64,000 nt of DNA. Source: Deltaproteobacteria bacterium (GTDB lineage Bacteria; Desulfobacterota; Desulfomonilia; UBA1062). How positions within the stretch are numbered: the stretch's first letter is position 1; each line of letters opens with the position of its first letter. Below are positions 61,272 through 64,000 of this stretch, piece by piece. The stretch lies in assembly GCA_015486075.1 (NCBI GenBank), contig WFSG01000035.1, forward strand, positions 1 to 64,000, written 5' to 3'. The position numbers and the translations under genes are program-made. The notes below the pieces were generated by a model, which did not search any database, had not been told where the DNA came from, and saw only the letters and a program-made list of their open reading frames with translations.

Positions 61272-61353
61272 TAGTAGTGCTTCCTATCTTCTTCTGGTAC
61301 GGATGGCAATCAAGGACTACATCTGCTGCCAGTTACCAATCTAATAATCTAAC

Positions 61354-61430
61354 TGGTCGGGAAGCGGGGATTTGAACCCCGGACCCCAGCGTCCCGAACG
61401 CTGTGCTCTGCCGGACTGAGCCACTTCCCG
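61354..61430 (-). tRNA. tRNA-Pro (CGG)
   Basis: Minus-strand cloverleaf: acceptor CGGGAAG with CTTCCCG, D arm GGCTCAGTCCGGCAGAGC, anticodon arm CAGCG-TTCGGGA-CGCTG (anticodon CGG), T loop TTCAAAT and encoded CCA at 61356-61354. Confidence 0.97.
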
Positions 61431-61506
61431 GACCGCGATTCAATATAGAAAGGATACCTAGCCTAAGTCAAGCGTATTAACACGGCTGGCCTTAATCAGG
61501 ACAGCA

Positions 61507-62412
61507 TCAGTAGACATACCATGGCATTGTCTTTTTTTCATAAGTAATAAAATGCTGCCTTACTACCCGGTTATCCATATAGGAACTAAGATCCTTGGGG
61601 TACGTGCCTGGCGTGAAACGGAACAGATCCTTTCCGAGCTTCTTCATGGGCATCTTTATTTCAACGCTTAAGTATACTTCGCTCTCGTCCTTGCCAGCGC
61701 TCAAGGCATCGTTTCTTGCACCTATCTTAAATGTGAGCACCTTCATCGGTTGTACATGGACCTCAAAGCTCATACCTTGCATATCTGACTCATCTTCCCC
61801 CCTGAAGTAATAAAAACTAGGCCATATGGACACGTACGGGGCATCCTTCAAAGATATGGGTATGCCCAGAGTGAAATCCATGCCAGAGAGTGCCTCTTCT
61901 CTTCCTTCCCTACCTGATAGAGGTAAATAGATATTGATATGAGCGGAGAAATTTTTAAAATACATCTCTGCACCTGTACCTATACGTTCATGGTTGTTGT
62001 TATCCGTGTAATCATAGAATAAATTATATCCTGCGATAGCCTGTCCTCCCATAACAGGTACCCTCATGCCTGCTCCTATACTGACACCCAGTTCACCCTG
62101 CTTCAATGTTAAGGCAGGCTCTGAAAAAAGATACATTCCATTGTAGGAACCAATGGAAACGAATGAATCCAGGGTATAGGCAGGGACGTCCTTGTCTGAT
62201 ACCCTGTAGCTGCCACCAGTCCATACAAGCTCAGGACCAGAGGCAATTAAAGGACTGGGGAGCAAGAAATATGTAAAGATAAGGGCAATAACAAGCCACC
62301 TTTTAAAAGGCCAAAACTTATAACCACGATATATACCGCAACCGATAGCAACCTCTGGAGAAGACTCCGAGTCGTAGAACCTGTTTTTATCAACCTTATT
62401 CCTGGCATCCAT
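61507..62412 (-). CDS. Inverse autotransporter beta-domain protein (YchO/intimin barrel), passenger-less
   Basis: About 301 residues. After a 38-residue polar N-terminus comes a signal-like helix (about 39-53, WLVIALIFTYFLLPS, then LIASG). The rest matches the inverse-autotransporter barrel: AGYNLFYDYTDNNNHERIGTGAEMYFKNFSAHINIYLPLSGRE. No passenger or Ig-like repeats follow; the chain ends after the barrel. An outer-membrane location is expected. ATG 62412 has GGGG six bases before it; GTG 62445 is an alternative. A short frame upstream (62396-62491) with a strong ribosome site suggests a frameshift or a longer true N-terminus. Confidence 0.78.
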   Translation of the reverse strand: MDARNKVDKNRFYDSESSPEVAIGCGIYRGYKFWPFKRWLVIALIFTYFLLPSPLIASGPELVWTGGSYRVSDKDVPAYTLDSFVSIGSYNGMYLFSEPALTLKQGELGVSIGAGMRVPVMGGQAIAGYNLFYDYTDNNNHERIGTGAEMYFKNFSAHINIYLPLSGREGREEALSGMDFTLGIPISLKDAPYVSIWPSFYYFRGEDESDMQGMSFEVHVQPMKVLTFKIGARNDALSAGKDESEVYLSVEIKMPMKKLGKDLFRFTPGTYPKDLSSYMDNRVVRQHFITYEKKTMPWYVY

Positions 62413-62491
62413 AACAAACCCCGGTCTCACTATCTTTATCTCCACTTTTGCACAACAGAATGGACTCTACTTTTCCCAGTCCCTGCTTCAT
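62396..62491 (-). CDS. 31-codon frame with strong ribosome site, overlapping the barrel gene start
   Basis: ATG 62491 has GGAGGAGG seven bases upstream, the best ribosome site in this area, and opens 31 codons ending at 62396 inside the barrel gene. The product has CKSGD and a CYGC motif. Removal of one A in the AAAA run at about 62449-62446 would join it in frame to the barrel protein. It is therefore either a leader peptide coupled to the barrel gene or the true N-terminus broken by an indel. Confidence 0.35.
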   Translation of the reverse strand: MKQGLGKVESILLCKSGDKDSETGVCYGCQE

Positions 62492-62548
62492 ACATGAACC
62501 TCCTCCAATGTATTTATAATCTACTGACAACCTTCCTTATATTTTATA

Positions 62549-63568
62549 TCATTTAGCATGCCAGAAATCGCCTATCTTTGAGCATATGTCTTCTGGCCTC
62601 AGAGTTGTCAAGGTCTCATTGTGGAGCATTCTCATGTAATTTATCTCGCACGTATCAAGCGGAGGTAGGCTCAAGCGTGGGCATATGCGGACATGGGGAA
62701 GGAACAGCGAATTACTGGTAAAGAAATACATGGACATGTTAAAACTGTACATGTTTAAAGAATCTATGAAATGCAGTATATCTAGTATACCTGTTACAAG
62801 GGAATCCATTATCTCTCGCTTTATGTCCGAAGGCCTATGCACATTTTCCAGTATGCCAATTATATCAAATGCCCCCATGGGTGCAAATGCAACGCCCCAG
62901 AAGATACCACCAGAGCGGGATAAGAATCTCTCCTTTAGCCTGAATTCAGCGTCTAGAAAGTCTTCCCACAGGTCTCTCTTGGTTTCTTTCATATACCTTT
63001 CAACCGAAGTTATTACAGATGTAAAATAGCTTGTTGGGGTGGACGATGCTATGATCTGTAGGTGGGGGTGTATAATGGAACCGCCAGCCAAAGGAAAGTA
63101 GTTCCAATTGATGGATTGATATACAGCGTCTTTCTGCATCTCGGACAGGTCATTCAGGTAATCTACTGAGCACAGTAATGCATCCTCAAGAATTGCAGGT
63201 GTAAATTCGGTTAATCCAACATAATGCCGGGCTGTCATCACGGTGACCGCAGAGTTCTCGTCATAGGGAAACGCATTGGGTACGCACAGGGCTTCTCCCC
63301 TGGAATACCTTTCCTTGCTAACGACCTGAGAACTAAACTTAGGGGTCACCTTTTCAACAATCTCCGGGCAAAAAGGGCATATACTCTTAGACTTCTCAAT
63401 GATAGGTTTGAGATCGACCTTCTCAAGGACCTTTATGGGGAAATCCAGAATCCTCGCCTGGTGCCCTGTGAGTGGATCTGCCCTTACCTCGCTCTTCTTC
63501 TCAACCTCTGCAAAACCCTGAAACGGATCACAGAACTTAGATACCTTTGTAATCCTGGTGAAATCCAT
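62549..63568 (-). CDS. GalT-like (HIT superfamily) nucleotidyltransferase
   Basis: 339 residues. SICPFCPEI (Cys64, Cys67) is a zinc-binding pair, and HPHLQ (167-171) is the HIT-superfamily active-site motif, seen as HPHGQ in galactose-1-phosphate uridylyltransferase. Large N-terminal domain and similar length agree with GalT or the related ADP-glucose phosphorylases. No galK or galE is near, so the sugar is unknown. A run of Met/Phe near residues 270-295 is unusual. It lies upstream of the barrel gene by about 60-100 bases. Confidence 0.78.
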   Translation of the reverse strand: MDFTRITKVSKFCDPFQGFAEVEKKSEVRADPLTGHQARILDFPIKVLEKVDLKPIIEKSKSICPFCPEIVEKVTPKFSSQVVSKERYSRGEALCVPNAFPYDENSAVTVMTARHYVGLTEFTPAILEDALLCSVDYLNDLSEMQKDAVYQSINWNYFPLAGGSIIHPHLQIIASSTPTSYFTSVITSVERYMKETKRDLWEDFLDAEFRLKERFLSRSGGIFWGVAFAPMGAFDIIGILENVHRPSDIKREIMDSLVTGILDILHFIDSLNMYSFNMSMYFFTSNSLFLPHVRICPRLSLPPLDTCEINYMRMLHNETLTTLRPEDICSKIGDFWHAK

Positions 63569-63655
63569 GGATCCGGATGTTACTACAGTAGAACATCGGG
63601 GTCAAGCTTGTATGAAGCAGCATCCTTCTGCATTGGACAGTTACAAATCCCGGAC

Positions 63656-64000
63656 CTATGGAAGATTGTCGTTCGGGTTTCTGTAGGTCACCAGCATCCT
63701 GGTAATGGTAGCTGCTTTCTTGGGTTCCATGTAAGGAAGTATAGTACCTGCTATGTCACCCTTCATGTTAAGGAATACCTCCACAGCAATCTTTAGATCA
63801 AGCTTGTTCATGAGGCTGGCTGCTGCCTTGGGCTTCATCGAAGTATACATTTTTACCAAGTACTTTATCCTACCGTTGCTCTCGATCCTGTATGCATCCA
63901 CCGCTTTCTTTACCGACGCCCTTAGTTTCTTCAGCTCTTTTATCTTTGCATCTACCTTTTTTTCAATCTCCTTAAGTTCCTGTTCCTTTAGGTCGATATC
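63656..64000 (-). CDS. MotE / MgtE-N-domain coiled-coil protein, 5' truncated by the window
   Basis: The visible 114 codons start with a coiled coil (KEQELKEIEKKVDAKIKEL and onward) and end in the MgtE N-terminal-type domain: YLVKMYTSMKPKAAASLMNKLDLKIAVEVFLNMKGDIAGTILPYMEPKKAATITR. Such proteins (MotE/FlbB-like) act with the flagellar motor, and MotE is often encoded near flagellar genes. The frame is open to the window edge, so the true start lies beyond 64000; the internal GTG at 63901 is not the start. With flagellin in the window, a motility role is likely. Confidence 0.8.
   Translation of the reverse strand, partial: DIDLKEQELKEIEKKVDAKIKELKKLRASVKKAVDAYRIESNGRIKYLVKMYTSMKPKAAASLMNKLDLKIAVEVFLNMKGDIAGTILPYMEPKKAATITRMLVTYRNPNDNLP

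Noticed and set aside
61059-61430. Genomic island at tRNA-Pro
   Set aside because: No integrase, no duplicated tRNA end and no change in gene type nearby.

Overview
The window is a gene-dense bacterial chromosome segment. It is cut on the left inside a 16S rRNA gene and on the right inside a gene for a MotE/MgtE-N-like protein. The 16S 5' half, the tyrS-rny-fthC-zapA-zapB string, a pheA-hisC-tyrA-aroA-cmk operon, single flagellin/FlaG/FliD genes and an outer-membrane barrel suggest a flagellated Gram-negative, most likely from Desulfobacterota (old Deltaproteobacteria). Frequent AGG/AGA and ATA codons would fit a moderate thermophile. Both statements are inference. No CRISPR array, insertion sequence, integrase or prophage was seen.

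Layout. 1-5017 (minus): 16S rRNA behind three tandem promoters, then tyrS, rny, 5-formyl-THF cyclo-ligase, a structured gap where 6S RNA is expected, zapA and a zapB-like gene. 5288-10188 (plus): a translationally coupled aromatic amino acid operon plus cmk. 10177-13507: a 74-residue protein under a near-consensus sigma-54 promoter, a sensor-like membrane protein, and a TetR regulator divergent from a flavoprotein. 13609-15615 (minus): groES-groEL under a CIRCE operator. 15875-16423: mntP. 16445-25097 (minus): a complete recC-recB-recD operon. 25309-29803 (plus): a lipoamide-dehydrogenase-like flavoprotein, an EAL-HDOD signalling protein and an amidase.

From 29911 to the right edge every gene is on the minus strand. 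Read in the direction of transcription this half starts with the MotE-like gene, a GalT-like protein, an inverse-autotransporter barrel, tRNA-Pro and pyk. Next come a Gld-type ABC module with DUF4340, and the deoxypyrimidine genes dCMP deaminase, dcd, thyX and ndk. A proteostasis block follows (tig-clpP-clpX-lon-HU), then tRNA-Val and tRNA-Asp. The rest is tRNA modification and export (ThiI-like, queA, tgt, yajC, secD, secF), a gamma-synthase, panB-panC, flagellin-flaG-fliD, and a thiamine-binding protein with an unknown membrane-anchored partner.

The content is mostly core metabolism, so new biology is more likely in small elements than in a large unknown cassette. The best candidates are the sigma-54-driven 74-residue gene, the flagellin leader with a mini-ORF that ends in a perfect Shine-Dalgarno sequence, the duplicated module inside an oversized FliD, the possible frameshift at the start of the inverse-autotransporter barrel, and the candidate 6S RNA. 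TTG starts are common (zapA, hisC, dcd, thyX, HU, ABC permease), and gene overlaps that imply translational coupling are the rule.
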